NCBI GenBank assembly: GCA_914767715.1
Contig: OU612067.1
Coordinates: 25,148,162-25,208,161, forward strand
Direction: 5' to 3'
DNA from: Membranipora membranacea
Lineage: Eukaryota; Bryozoa; Gymnolaemata; Cheilostomatida; Membraniporidae
Length of the DNA: 60,000 nucleotides
Under the pieces are notes generated by a model, which was not told the origin of the DNA, made no database searches, and worked only from the letters and a program-made list of their open reading frames with translations. Shown here piece after piece: positions 1 to 10,788 of this stretch. Each line of letters begins with the position of its first letter. Within the stretch, counting starts at the first letter, position 1. The translations under genes and the position numbers were made by a program.

Positions 1-2720
1 TACTGAGAGAATGTTCGTGTTCTGGTTGAAGAGATCTTCTGAAGTTTTGTTTATGTCAACAGAGATACCACGACAAGGCTGACGCCAAGGCAGGCATAAG
101 GGCAGAAGCTACCCTGGCAGCCCGACGGGCAATAAAGCCCCGGCCGTGTCTGCATTGAGCAGACTGATCCAATATTTTGTATTTGTGCTGACTCTGGAGT
201 AGATGTCCATCTAAAATGAAATGTCATCCCCAACTCCCTAGCGGACTAAGGAGTGGGGGATCAGAAAGTAGCAAGCAATGGTTAAACATACATGACTAAA
301 GGCAAAATGGCTATAACGGATGTGTAAGCGATTTACCTTTTGTTATACGAATACTATAAACTACTTGCATAAATGAGTATCATGTACACGCCGTGATACT
401 GTAACTGAGAGTAATACTTACGCTATAATGTTCAGGCAAATTTACCTGTCTGAATGATGAAGTCTATAATACTTGATAGACTTATGGGTGTGTTTGGTAA
501 AATGTTACACAGCATCCTACTGTTGCTAAACAAGGTGCAGTGTTTTACAAAGTGCCGTGGAGACTCATCTTCCTCTAAACATAAGCATGTTGGACTGTAG
601 GTGAGTCCAAGCTTGTACCTGTGCAGCAACAGATTGCAGTGACCAGCCACGAGAGACAATGCTCGTCCAACTGTGAGAGGCTCTATATGTAAGAACTCCC
701 TGACTATATCCTTTCCTGAGATATCTCCTGCTAGTTCCTCTAGCAGGCCCTCTGTTCCTTGAGAGTTGTTTCTGATGTAGACCTCCCATCTTCTTTTCCA
801 AGTTGCATTGCAATGTCTTTTTATTGATGTTTTATTTAGATCCTTGAGAGTTATATTATCCATGTTAATTTGTCTGTCCTTTAGAGCTTTTATATCACTT
901 AAGAATGTAGTGTAGAGTTTACTCCGAGAGCATGATTTCAGTAAATCAAGATTATCGGTATTCATGAGCTGTTTAATCGTTGATAGACGATCATGTCTAT
1001 ATCTTATGTTCATGGGTTGAACATTAGCGAATCTGTGAACAACTTCAGTCGGTGGTTTAAATGACATTCTCAGAGTTTCTTTTAGATAGTTGTACATGCT
1101 GATTTCCGTGTTTAAGTCCCACAGGTGTGCACAGTAACATGCTTTTGGGATTATAACTGTGGTTAGTAATTTTCTTGTAGCCAGCATACTCATTCCAGCA
1201 CCTATGTGTGATTTGAGCATGTTCCATTTTCTGCTAGCCTTACTCTTGGCTTCCTCTAGTTGTATTTTGAATGACATGTTGCCTTCTATGATCACTCCGA
1301 GAACCTTTGTCTTTGTTGCCTGCTGCACCATCTCGCCTTGGATTGCGGGAGGATTTATCTGTCCATTGAATATAAGCACATCTGTCTTTTGGCAATTTGC
1401 ACTCATTCTCCATTTATTCAGCCATGATGAGAGGGAGGCTCCATTGTTGTTCATTTCTTCCTGAAGACTTTTATCATCTTTTGCCCATGAAATTATTGAG
1501 CAATCATCCGCAAATTGTAGTTTAAGTCCGTTAACCTCTTCCAGAAGGTCTCGTGTGTAAAGGATGAACAGCAACGGTGATAGTACACTACCTTGGGGAA
1601 GGCCTAGTGGGCATGGTTTTTGGTCTGAAAGGTGGTCATTTACTTGTATTTGAACTGTTCGGGAGTATAAGAATTGACTGATAGTCTCCAGAATTCTGCC
1701 AGATAAGCCACATTCTGCAAGTCTGAAGAGAAGTCCTTTGTGCCATACACTATCGAAAGCTTTTTGCAGATCCAGGAACAGGCCTGAAACTGAGTGCTTC
1801 GTCTTCACTTGGTGTTGAATGGTAGCAATCATGTTTGTCAGATAGGTAGAGGTGCTTCGATTTTTCCTAAATCCATATTGTGAGTTTGGCAATATACTTT
1901 TCTCCTCTATAAAGTCACGTATTCGATTTTCTAAGATTCTTTCCAGCACTTTTCCCACATATGAGCTTATGGTGATTGGTCTGAATGACTTTGTTGTCGT
2001 GTAATCATCTTTTCCTGGCTTTTTCAGCAATATCACTTTATTCTTGGTCCATGGCCAGAGTGTAGTGGTCAAAACAGCATTAAACAGGATGAAGAGCACA
2101 ATCACAAATGGTTCAGGAGAGTAGCTTAACATTAGTGGGTGGACACCATCAAAGTCAGGGCTTTTATTACCTCCTTTTAGTTTTTGTAGTGCATCAGTTA
2201 TTTCCTTTATTTCTATTCGGCGATTTAAGTCATGATTTACCTCCGCTGCAGGCGGTTGAACAGAGTTTTCCACAGACAATTTCCATTGACTGTCAAAGTT
2301 TGCACTATTGAGATGGTGACCGAGAAAAATGTCCTTGTAGAACACGTCTGCCTTTCTTTCGTCAGAGGTGATGGTGGACCCACTGTTGACTATAGGTCCG
2401 ATTGAGTTGTCCTCACGTTTCTGGTACATTTTGCGAAATGTTTTCCAAAACACATTGGCATTACTGGCATTAAGTTCAGTTGATTGCAGCTCGAGGTGTT
2501 CCGATTTTGCCGCTCTTAAAGCTGATGTGAATGTCTCTTTTATTTCCAGCAGCATGTTTTTGTTGGTTAATGTAGATCTGTGTTTAAATATTTTTCTTGC
2601 CTCTCTGAGTTCAACGGATAGGCGTGTCAGCTCACTTGTCCAGTAAGGCTTGCTATGTTGAGAAATGAGCTTGGTAGCAATAGATGCGTCCCGACTTTGC
2701 TTCAGCACCAAGCTTGTTTA
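1..2720 (-). mobile_element. Non-LTR (LINE-like) retrotransposon, left copy, 5'-truncated
   Basis: This holds the reverse transcriptase ORF at 432-2711 and a 3' untranslated part that runs off the left window edge. In the right copy the same element seems to end in a poly(A) tail (poly-T on + at 32298-32317), which would give a length near 3.2 kb. The 5' end sits near 2720, just past an in-frame stop, and no apurinic-type endonuclease domain precedes the RT. This is typical of truncation during target-primed reverse transcription. No clear target-site duplication was found. Both copies are truncated at the same base, so the insertion predates the duplication or is shared by both haplotypes. 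Confidence 0.85.
432..2711 (-). CDS. Reverse transcriptase ORF of non-LTR element
   Basis: Open frame of about 759 codons, starting at a TTG rather than an ATG, with an in-frame TAA three codons upstream; it is therefore a 5'-truncated remnant, not a complete ORF2. Reverse transcriptase motifs appear in order: FRPITISSYVGKVLE, QYGFRKNRSTS, the motif A segment LDLQKAFDSVWHK, the motif B segment GLPQGSVLSPLLF and the catalytic FADD box. The C-terminal part has the TGH-like and Cys/His-rich stretch (GHCNLLLHRYKLG, then CLCLEEDESPRHF and CTLF) found at the end of Jockey/I/CR1-type elements. The endonuclease domain is missing. The ORF is free of stops and reads the same as the copy at 33199-35478, so it is young, but it probably cannot move by itself. 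Confidence 0.93.
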   Translation of the reverse strand: MVLKQSRDASIATKLISQHSKPYWTSELTRLSVELREARKIFKHRSTLTNKNMLLEIKETFTSALRAAKSEHLELQSTELNASNANVFWKTFRKMYQKREDNSIGPIVNSGSTITSDERKADVFYKDIFLGHHLNSANFDSQWKLSVENSVQPPAAEVNHDLNRRIEIKEITDALQKLKGGNKSPDFDGVHPLMLSYSPEPFVIVLFILFNAVLTTTLWPWTKNKVILLKKPGKDDYTTTKSFRPITISSYVGKVLERILENRIRDFIEEKSILPNSQYGFRKNRSTSTYLTNMIATIQHQVKTKHSVSGLFLDLQKAFDSVWHKGLLFRLAECGLSGRILETISQFLYSRTVQIQVNDHLSDQKPCPLGLPQGSVLSPLLFILYTRDLLEEVNGLKLQFADDCSIISWAKDDKSLQEEMNNNGASLSSWLNKWRMSANCQKTDVLIFNGQINPPAIQGEMVQQATKTKVLGVIIEGNMSFKIQLEEAKSKASRKWNMLKSHIGAGMSMLATRKLLTTVIIPKACYCAHLWDLNTEISMYNYLKETLRMSFKPPTEVVHRFANVQPMNIRYRHDRLSTIKQLMNTDNLDLLKSCSRSKLYTTFLSDIKALKDRQINMDNITLKDLNKTSIKRHCNATWKRRWEVYIRNNSQGTEGLLEELAGDISGKDIVREFLHIEPLTVGRALSLVAGHCNLLLHRYKLGLTYSPTCLCLEEDESPRHFVKHCTLFSNSRMLCNILPNTPISLSSIIDFIIQTGKFA

Positions 2721-2856
2721 ATAAGCAATTCAAAGGAGAACATCAAATTGGTAGGTTGATTATGTCATATAACTCTAATAATGCACAGAGAATAAACTTA
2801 GACACACCTGCACCAGTTACTAACAGAAAAGATATCTGATGTATAAAAAGACTTAC

Positions 2857-3435
2857 TTGTAGTTACAGTAGTGGTTGGAGTGGTTGTTGATGTTGTACTA
2901 GGTGTAGTTGTAGGTGTTGTTGTTGTGGTTGGAGTAGTTGTAGTGGTAGGTGTTGTAGTTGTTGTTGTACTTGTGGTGGGACTAGTACTTGTACTCTGTG
3001 TTGTGGTGCTAGTTGTGAAACCCTCACATATCCCTTGTAGACTGAGAGACTGTGATATTATAAGGTACTGATTAAGGGATGTCCTCAAACTTTCCTCTCT
3101 TAGTACCGCGAATAACTCATGGATCTGTGCTAGTGGACAAGTATATGGAGGGTTTATATTGTTTATCGTGTTATTTGACCATGTAATGACGATCCCTGGT
3201 AACTCGGATCTCTCCACACTGAGCACAGTGACTGACTCAGTAGTTTGGTTGAAGTGCTGAGTTAGGTTTCCAGCCCACCACAGTGTATGCTCAAGCTCTC
3301 TAGTAAACAATATATAGTCCGTCCTGATCTCCATTCTAAACTGATGTGATACCTTAATAAGTTGGTCGGTAGAGACGGTGATTGAGATCGGAGTGTGTGT
3401 AGTCAGACTATTGCTATCTATACAATCAACAATGA
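2857..3435 (-). pseudogene. Dystroglycan-like exon fragment (S6-like domain plus Thr-rich linker), left copy
   Basis: The minus-strand frame reads a segment like the 26950-27562 exon of the neighbouring dystroglycan-like gene: IDSNS, then VSHQFRMEIRTDYILFTREL, LWWAGNLTQ, ITWSNNTI and YTCPL. It is followed by a long Thr/Pro/Ser mucin-like linker. The exon ends at a GT donor (2851-2856) in the same phase as its relatives. Upstream it breaks at about 3435 where a tRNA-like sequence abuts, and downstream lies the retrotransposon. No matching CADG exon follows on the 3' side in this copy. I therefore read it as a broken upstream exon of the dystroglycan-like gene rather than a working gene. The threonine codons form an imperfect ACA/ACC/ACT repeat. 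Confidence 0.6.
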
Positions 3436-3525
3436 AAGCTCCCACAGTGGGACTCGAACCCACAACTCCTGCGGCCTCGGCAGTGAATAGCAAGCGCGCT
3501 AACCGATTGCGCCATCTCACCACCC
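3436..3525 (-). repeat. tRNA-like sequence (tRNA pseudogene or SINE head), left copy
   Basis: On the minus strand there is an A-box-like TGGCGCAATCGGTTAGCGCG and a B box GGTTCGAGTCCCAC with a good 5-bp T stem. The anticodon loop is expanded and the two acceptor arms do not pair, so this is unlikely to be a working tRNA. It butts directly onto the dystroglycan-like exon and disrupts it. The same sequence is present in the right block. Confidence 0.6.
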
Positions 3526-6500
3526 CCAAATAGGAATGGGGTTTGTGCTGCCACTGGTGTGATGTAGAGTCATCCCAAAGTTGACACATTATATCAGCAG
3601 CAAGAAGTAAGGTATTAAAGCAAACTTTAGCAGTGTCCATATATCCCATTTTTAAAATTGTCTCAGTATTATGTTCATAAATAGGAATCAGCCGAGTCAT
3701 GTCATGCGGCCACGGTTTTTGGATTCTTTTAGTTCTAGAATCAGCCAGCTGCTCAAGAAGGCAATATCTTGAAATTACACTGCATGTGGTGTCTTGGTGT
3801 GATCTGCTCGACGCAGGGCCACGCTAGCCATATAATCATTCTTAGCACCCTACTACTAATCTTCCCAAAAACAGGAAAGCACCCTTTGTAAACTGTAGAA
3901 TCAAAACTGCCCACGATTTCAAATATGATAGTTTTTCGGTTTTATTAAGAGTTGAACGAGTGTAAAAAAGACTTTCAAAATAATAACAAAAATTAAAATA
4001 TCTATAGGAATAGGATACTTTTGGGGTAAAAATGATAAAGCACAAATAATCAGATTTGAGAAATATTGCATTTGGATAATTAATTTTCCACTAAATAATG
4101 TTTATGAATCACACCTCTGAAGTGACAATATTTCATCCTCTCAGAGATTTAATATCTAATATGGCACATCAACTTATCACTCTTATTCAAGCTATAAATA
4201 CTACGATCACGGTTCTCCCGTACCATACAGCTCATTATCTTCCATCGGGACGATGCTGACTCCGGCAGCTGCTGCCTGTGAGGGTCTCTTCTTCTTTGTC
4301 TCACTCCTTATGTCACTGTATACGTTAGTGATGTCATTTTCTTGAGCCCTGAAATTGATTTATTTTGAGAGTTATCTTCTCAATGTCCCAGTGGAAGCAA
4401 CTTTTGAACGTAGAAGTGAAACCTTGCACAAACAAATCGGACCATTTAGATACATTTCAGCCATAAATGCAAATGCTGTCATTGATTGACAAAGTAGATA
4501 TTAAAATATATTAGTATATGGTATTTGGCCGTATATACAGTTTGAAATCTCATCTCCATCAACGGAGGAGGGGGACAACTAGATTGTCACTTACTTGTAA
4601 GCCACCCTTTCAGAATAAAAAGCCAAACACAACCAAAAATCTGCCCCATTCTTTTTTTTGTGGGCAATTACTGTAGATCCCACTTACTGTCGGTTGATTG
4701 TTTCTCTGTTAGAGTAAAGTGTATCTGCCTCTGGCTGGTCATCCACTGTCACTTTCTGACGCGGTATACGGGGCGAGTCATATACAGCAGCGCTGTTGTT
4801 TGGTGAAACTATGGCTATATTTGGTCTACTGGTAATCACCTCCATATCAACACTGGCATAATTATTTTCAGCATTTGCTACAATAAATTTCTGTTCAATA
4901 CGAATGTGGTCATCAACATTTTGGAGTAGGAATTTACCAAATATTTATACTTGATCTTAAATTTAATGCGGCGCCAGAAAACTGTCATGCTGAATCCTTA
5001 TCATCTCATGTAACAAAACAAAATCCTCAGATCTTTCGATGCACTTACCATTAATATGCTTTCTCTCGTTCTCCATCGGTAGACTTGACATCGGGATTGG
5101 AGAACTTTCGCTTTGATGAACGGACTGTTCAGTATTTTCATGATCACTGTTAACAAGTAAACATGACATCATTTTTTGGATTGAAAATAATATTAAATGA
5201 ACTCTCTTTTTTCATCAACTTATCCTACAGAACACATAGCTTCCTAAGGGGCCTAAGAACTCAGGCTCAAATATTGGGGACTCAGGACTCAGATATAAGC
5301 ACCATGTTATTCTAATAATGTCTGGAATAACGAAGTTACCTTTTTCTTTGATTTCTGCGACTGACAAGTATGGATAATAATACAATAATGACAATGAGAA
5401 GTAATGCTCCACCTCCAGCGCTGCCGATTATCAGGTACAATGTGTTCCCTGATAACATATTCCCTGTTGATTTACCAGTCCGTGTTTCCGTGTAGAGTGT
5501 CATCAATCCTTGGTTTGTAGAACCTGCATAAGAAATTAAATCTGCGTTTAACCTTGAGAAGCAGCACACTTCAGCCAGGTGTGGGAGTATGTTCCAGATG
5601 TTTTTTACCTCTAATCAGATAAACTGATAAAAATTGTTGATTTTTGCAGAACCTAATGACTAATGTTGACATATCATTCCCAGTTCACACAGCCCATGTT
5701 CTTCAAATGAAAGTTGAATATTATAGGTGCCATGTCACAAGAGTTGGCATCAAAGATATTTGACTGAAATTGAAAAATTATTTGCATTGCTGACAGTAGC
5801 CATACCAATAAAATTGAGTTTTGTTGCACTATACTCCTGTCATGATTCAAGCATTAATATACGAGTGATTTTGATCATTTCTCTCGGTAACAAATCAACA
5901 ATACCATATTTAGTTGAGCCAGTAACAGTTCCTGGTTGAGTGGATTGCTGAGTCTCTGTTGTCTGACTTGGTGCACTGCAGTTTGGTCGATCGGTCGACC
6001 AGATGCTGTCGATACATGATACGTCTTTTGTTTCCCCATCGAAACATGCTATGCTAAATCTCGTATTAGACTCTCTATTTCGAGTGATTGTGGCATACGG
6101 AATATCGGAGCAGATGTGGACTGCAATAAAAATTACACTGGCATCAGATTAAATAGGAATATCAGTATTCAATCTGGGAACGACATGAGGGCCTTAGATT
6201 TTCTGCTTTAAAAGAGAATCACAGCAGTTAATGTCTTCTTTATCAAACATTGCTACAGTATAGTTTTATCTAACAGAATTTCACTCCAGTCAACCTTTTT
6301 GTTTATCTTAGGAGAAAGAACAAACACTTATACATAGATTTTTTTTGGCCACTGGACATCATGTGACTGCTCTGAATTGTCTAGTGGTATACTATGCTCA
6401 GAAGGAACCTGGCACACTCTGGATTGTGGTAAGACAAATCAAGAAGATAAACTAAGAGCTTATCTTGTACTGGCCACTTATAGAAATGATCGTTTGTCAG

Positions 6501-7639
6501 AAGTATCAGACAAAGTGTTTATCACCTACAGTTAACGTGTCAAAGCCTATGGCACAACTTTTCTAGTACACACATTCCAAAAGAATTGAATCATGCAAGT
6601 TTGACACAGTTTCATGATTGGTTTTGGTGTTCTGTTTTTTTAAATTTTAGGTGATCAGATCTGAGTCTTTATGATTCAACTGGTAACATTCAATATCATT
6701 GGATGTGAAAGTTTACATCAATATAATCAGGAAACGAAGAAACCAAAACAAACCATACAAAATCTCAACTCATCAATTTTTCACTTACGTTTGTACTTGA
6801 TAAGGAATCCAGCAAACTTCTCATCTTCACTTTGTTTTTTCAGAGTGAACTGGATTGTATCTTCGTGTGATTTGATATCAAAAGTAGTTGTGGATGGTAT
6901 TGATCCCCCTCCGCCACAGCCATAAAGTCCGATGTGTCCATTAACGATGGAGAATTGATCTAAATTACCATTTCCCTTATTTTCTTCCAACGCACAATCC
7001 CCTTTTACAGTCCCAATATTGAAGAAGATGTACTCAATTTCTATTTTTGTTGTTTGTGTAGGTACTGACAGCTTCAATAGATTATTTGCGTCCTTTGGAT
7101 AATTGAAATTTGTGGCAAAATTGAATGTGTCGTGGCTCGCTATAAATCCAGAGGGATTCCTATCTGTGATATTCACAAGAGTTCCCTCAGAACTGTTTGG
7201 GGAAAGAGAATAGATACTTTCCTCGACTACAATTATAAAAAAACATTAAGAACTTTGTTAATCTATGAGAAAGGTATCAAGTATCAATACAGGCTAAAAA
7301 AAAGAAGACAGGTCTGAAGCATCCAGATTTAATCTCCGAATTGAATCAAAGCTCCCAACCACTCAGATTTTAGCCCGAGTTACTCAGGTTTTTGGGTTCA
7401 ACTCAGGGATTTTAGAATTTTAGCTAAAAACTCAGATTTTGCCTCATATTCTTCAAAATTGGGGAATTCCTCTTAGTGTGGCGTAGTGTATCAATGAGTT
7501 AGTTGGTTGTATGATTATAAAGAAACAATTTTTGTTGTGATATATGAAATACATTAACCAAGATGAATTTTACAGTGATTCTATATCAATGATCTGGTAA
7601 CAACTCTAAAAAACCAGTATCATTCATATGCGGAGGCCT

Positions 7640-7800
7640 AAGTTGCTCTCTAGGCTTTGGCGGCCGGGCCCATTGAGGAGGCTAACAGAGCCCTAAAACT
7701 CTAAACTGTTTGTGCACAGGGCGTTTCACGCCTTTGAAATGCCAAGTGCAACAAGGTATCGGCAAAACTCAGGTATTGGATCCTCCCGGGTTGAGAGCCC
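7640..7800. repeat. GC-rich intronic patch, unidentified
   Basis: This patch in the CUB-A/CUB-B intron is much richer in GC than its surroundings (GGCGGCCGGGCCC, later TCCTCCCGGG). It is shared with the right copy at about 40740-40915. It looks like an inserted element, but no ends, target duplication or ORF were seen. Confidence 0.3.
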
Positions 7801-7801
7801 T

Positions 7802-8255
7802 GATTTAATAAGAGGCATCACACGATAATATGGTACATGAGAAAAATTTTGGGTAGCTTCCTAAATAGTTAATAATATGCTAAGTGGACCTTCTAACTTG
7901 AATGATCGGAAAGAAGTTCTGATCTAGTATAAAGTATTTCGAAAAAGATTGAAAATTAAATGCTTTCATCCCTCATAATTTGATTTGTAAGACAGCTACG
8001 AAATGTATTTATCATATCCCTCAGGTTTGGCTTCTGAAATCATCCATATTGATCTTCAGTACATAGGATCACAAGATAGATCTGCATGTGAAAAAACCCT
8101 GAGGTGGTTCTGAGTCCCTAAGTTATTGGCTTCGTGTAGATTGAACAGATTGGCCTCTGTGTAGCTGCCAAGAAATATGGCAAAGCTAACAACCTATTGA
8201 TGCTTTGTGATTATTACACTAAGCAGGTTTGGCAATCTTGATTACTACATTGTCA
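7802..8255. repeat. Intronic repeat unit, single in the left copy
   Basis: This stretch of the CUB-A/CUB-B intron begins TAAGAGGCATCACAC. It occurs once here but twice in the right copy (40106-40570 and 40916-41410, roughly 80% alike). No coding potential was recognised. Confidence 0.65.
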
Positions 8256-9151
8256 TCTGAACACTTGATAAAACTCGGCAAGATAACACAAAATAAATTG
8301 TGAGGAAAACATTGACTATGTGATAAGCATTTTGAACTGAAATACAGTAAATTAAAATAGCTAGGCTTTGAGAGTCTGTACTTACTGCTATAGTAAAGTT
8401 GGAATGCACCATACAGTGAATCTGATTGTTTGACTGCTATAGTGATCTGCTGAATTCCAGTAATAATCGCATCTATAGTACGCAATTTACTACTGCTATG
8501 GGTGATGTTGAATCGCCATTGTATATTAGAAAAGGAAATTCATCACAACCATCGGTTGATGACGGAGTGGCAGGCTGATACACTAAGTTCAACCAGAATC
8601 TATTTGGTAGAGAACTTATTACAATTTTCGTGTTTCCTTCTGTTTTAGTGAAACCTTCGGAGTAGCCCGGGCTAAGAATTATTCCTAAAGAGCTGGTTGG
8701 AGAGTAATCAATATACAAAGTGTCCTCTTCTTTCATAGTTAGATTGCCTATGAATGAAGAATAATATAAGTCTCAAACCATAACAGACCACGCACCAAGT
8801 TCTCCAACCTTGCTTGGGTTTTATACCAGCCAATTTTAATCTTCTACAAACCACATTTTTATGGGAATGTGGTGGTTGATGATAGAATGCTGTTAGTGCT
8901 ACCATATACCCGGTCAAACTAAGTGCTGATGCAACAGATTTAAGACGCATATTAAAGTAAATTATAATGTGCTTAGGAGTTTAAAACGATCAAAAATCAA
9001 AGCAAATGAAAAACTTTGTTGTTCTGACCAATATGTCATCATAAGAGCAGCTCCTCCAGATGTAGCCTGTCTTGGCAATTGGTTGTCGAGACAGCTAACT
9101 CCAGATTCAGACAAAACTTAAGAAAATTAGCTATGGATGATAATCTTTATT

Positions 9152-9397
9152 CAGGGGGGTCTTTCAATAAGAAACAGCCAAAATCACAATTTGATCGCTC
9201 ACTCCCTGAGTGAGTGATACCTGATAGGCTCTCGCTTTCAGATCGCTCACTCACTTGATGGAACTATATACATTCTGAGTGAACGATTTGAGAGCGATTT
9301 TGTCTAATTGAAACACCAAGTGCGTGATAATTTTGGAGCGATGTGATAGTGATAACTTGCTTTAGTAAAGGATCTTTCTAATTGAAAGCCCCCCCTG
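9152..9397. mobile_element. MITE with terminal inverted repeats, left copy
   Basis: The ends form inverted repeats (CAGGGGGGTCTTTCAATAAG at the left; TTGAAAGCCCCCCCTG at the right, complementary with few mismatches). The interior carries repeated GATCGCTCACTC-type motifs in both orientations. There is no ORF. It lies in intron 1 of the receptor gene and is also at 42373-42624. The target-site duplication is not clear. Confidence 0.7.
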
Positions 9398-9803
9398 GAT
9401 AACCTAGAAACTCAAATAAAAGCACTTACCGTTGACCGGGTAGAAAATAGCAACAGCTACTAGGAGCAACCTCATCATCATGCTGGTTTCTCTTTTCCTT
9501 ACCTCAACCTTCTTGACTGTCTAAAATCCATACATTTGATAACCAATGTGTTGTATTTGAGTATAACGGCTTTTAAGAAAGATAAATCAAATTATCTGTT
9601 TAATCATCATCTCTGTTGCCTTCCGTGTATTGATGCACTAGGAAGGGTAGCAAGGTGTGACCCTTTGTTCTCAATCTTGTTTTTGATACGTAAAGTAAAC
9701 GACACAAGTAGCAATTGTGAATCTCTGCGATCTGATTAATAATAATAAAATGCTAATGAGAAAACAACTTCTAATTTCTCACATCGTGAATAAAAACTAA
9801 GCC

Positions 9804-9925
9804 TAGAACAAGTTTGCTCCTACTGTGGTGGAGGAGGGATATTGCAAAGGTCGGGTATGAAGGCGCAGCAATACCAGAATTTTGCAATATCCTTCCGCCA
9901 CTACAGAGAGAACAAACTTGTTCTA
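9804..9925. mobile_element. Foldback (palindromic) element, left copy
   Basis: A 122-bp near-perfect inverted repeat: TAGAACAAGTTTG at the left matches CAAACTTGTTCTA at the right, and the pairing continues inward through GATATTGCAAA. It has no coding capacity and is likely a small MITE able to form a long hairpin. The same length occurs at 43031-43152. Confidence 0.7.
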
Positions 9926-10756
9926 AGCTATGGTGAAAAAAATCTGCTTTTCATGCTCCCTTGTATTGGAGGTATATCAAGTTATGCATCGTGGGGCCTC
10001 ATAAATCTTCTCGTACTGTTTGATGCAGCGGAGAAATTTTGAAATGGTTTTATACAGAAGCAGGTCCATAAAGATGATAATTTACACCCTTTAAAGACTT
10101 ATAATAGAAACACTCCATTATATGAGTGGAATGTAGCCTTGCATACTCATGTGTATTCAAATTGATGCATCTCAGTAAAAAATAAAACTTTGGCTCACTC
10201 ACCATGAACTGAGTTGAGAACAGCTGCAACTTTGAACACAATACTGCAATGTAGCTATAGTTGTGCTGTCAGGTTTATTCTCCAAAGAAGCAGCAGGCTC
10301 ATGCGAAACAGATAAGGTGTGCATGGAGACTGTAAGAGTAAGCGCTGAATAATAAACACAGCTACTATGTTCCGCGGCTCGGCTAGATAGCATCTGCTTC
10401 CCTGTAGCTTACGAGTTTCTGGCTCAGTATTAAATGCAATTTTAGCAAAACACTGAGTGATGAAGAAAAGGCTTTTGAGACTTTATTTGCTGTTATGAAA
10501 ATGAATAGCTCAGCAAATAACTTAGTGAATTGATGTGAAGTGAACCGAACATGTCTGAATAGCTTATGTGATTGAATGTATTGCGCAGCACTGTGATTTG
10601 ATCGAGTGAAGCCTCATGAGCAAAAAGGGCTAAAAGGAAGTTACAAATTGCTGCTTGTTTCAATCCGTCAACAACCTCTCTAACATATATTACATATGAC
10701 ATGCTGTAGCCTACAGACCTAATACCATGTGTCAAGGGTGTGTTAACAGGTCCTGA

Positions 10757-10759
<3 letters not shown>

Positions 10760-10788
<29 letters not shown>
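10760..10788 (+). repeat. Poly(C) tract of 29 bases
   Basis: An uninterrupted run of 29 cytosines; the right copy has only four at the same place (near 44231). It may be a true homopolymer or a sequencing or gap-filling artefact. Confidence 0.9.

Larger units (their letters stand above)
4207..9481 (-). pseudogene. CUB-CUB-Sushi transmembrane receptor, copy 1 (frameshifted)
   Basis: Eight exons can be traced on the minus strand by GT-AG sites and matching phases: 9430-9481 (signal peptide MMMRLLLVAVAIFYPVNG), 8386-8747 (CUB-A), 6789-7226 (CUB-B), 5905-6120 (Sushi/CCP, four Cys and the late Trp), 5340-5523 (Ser/Thr stalk, then transmembrane helix followed by SRRNQRKR), 5049-5146, 4688-4877 and 4207-4348 (tail, stop at 4207-4209). 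The tail has tyrosines in YASV, YDSP, YSNR, YSDI and a final ELYG, resembling SH2-binding motifs. In this copy CUB-A is 49 bp shorter than in copy 2 (deletion near 8494), which shifts the frame; a full receptor cannot be made without skipping that exon. Likely an inactivated paralogue or null allele of the gene at 36974-42708. Confidence 0.8.

Noticed and set aside
63-155. Possible plus-strand last exon after a good acceptor (…TTTATGTCAACAG), reading RYHDKADAKAGIRAEATLAA
   Set aside because: It lies inside the 3' untranslated part of the minus-strand retrotransposon, and no upstream exon was found in the fully visible copy at 32.8 kb.
1159-1464. Plus-strand ORFs within the retrotransposon
   Set aside because: They are antisense to the reverse transcriptase frame, with no domain of their own.
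2871-3071. Plus-strand ORF of Val repeats
   Set aside because: It is the antisense of the Thr-rich mucin linker, so only a shadow.
3436-3525. Functional tRNA gene (Ile-like)
   Set aside because: The A and B boxes are good, but the acceptor arms do not pair and the anticodon loop is oversized.
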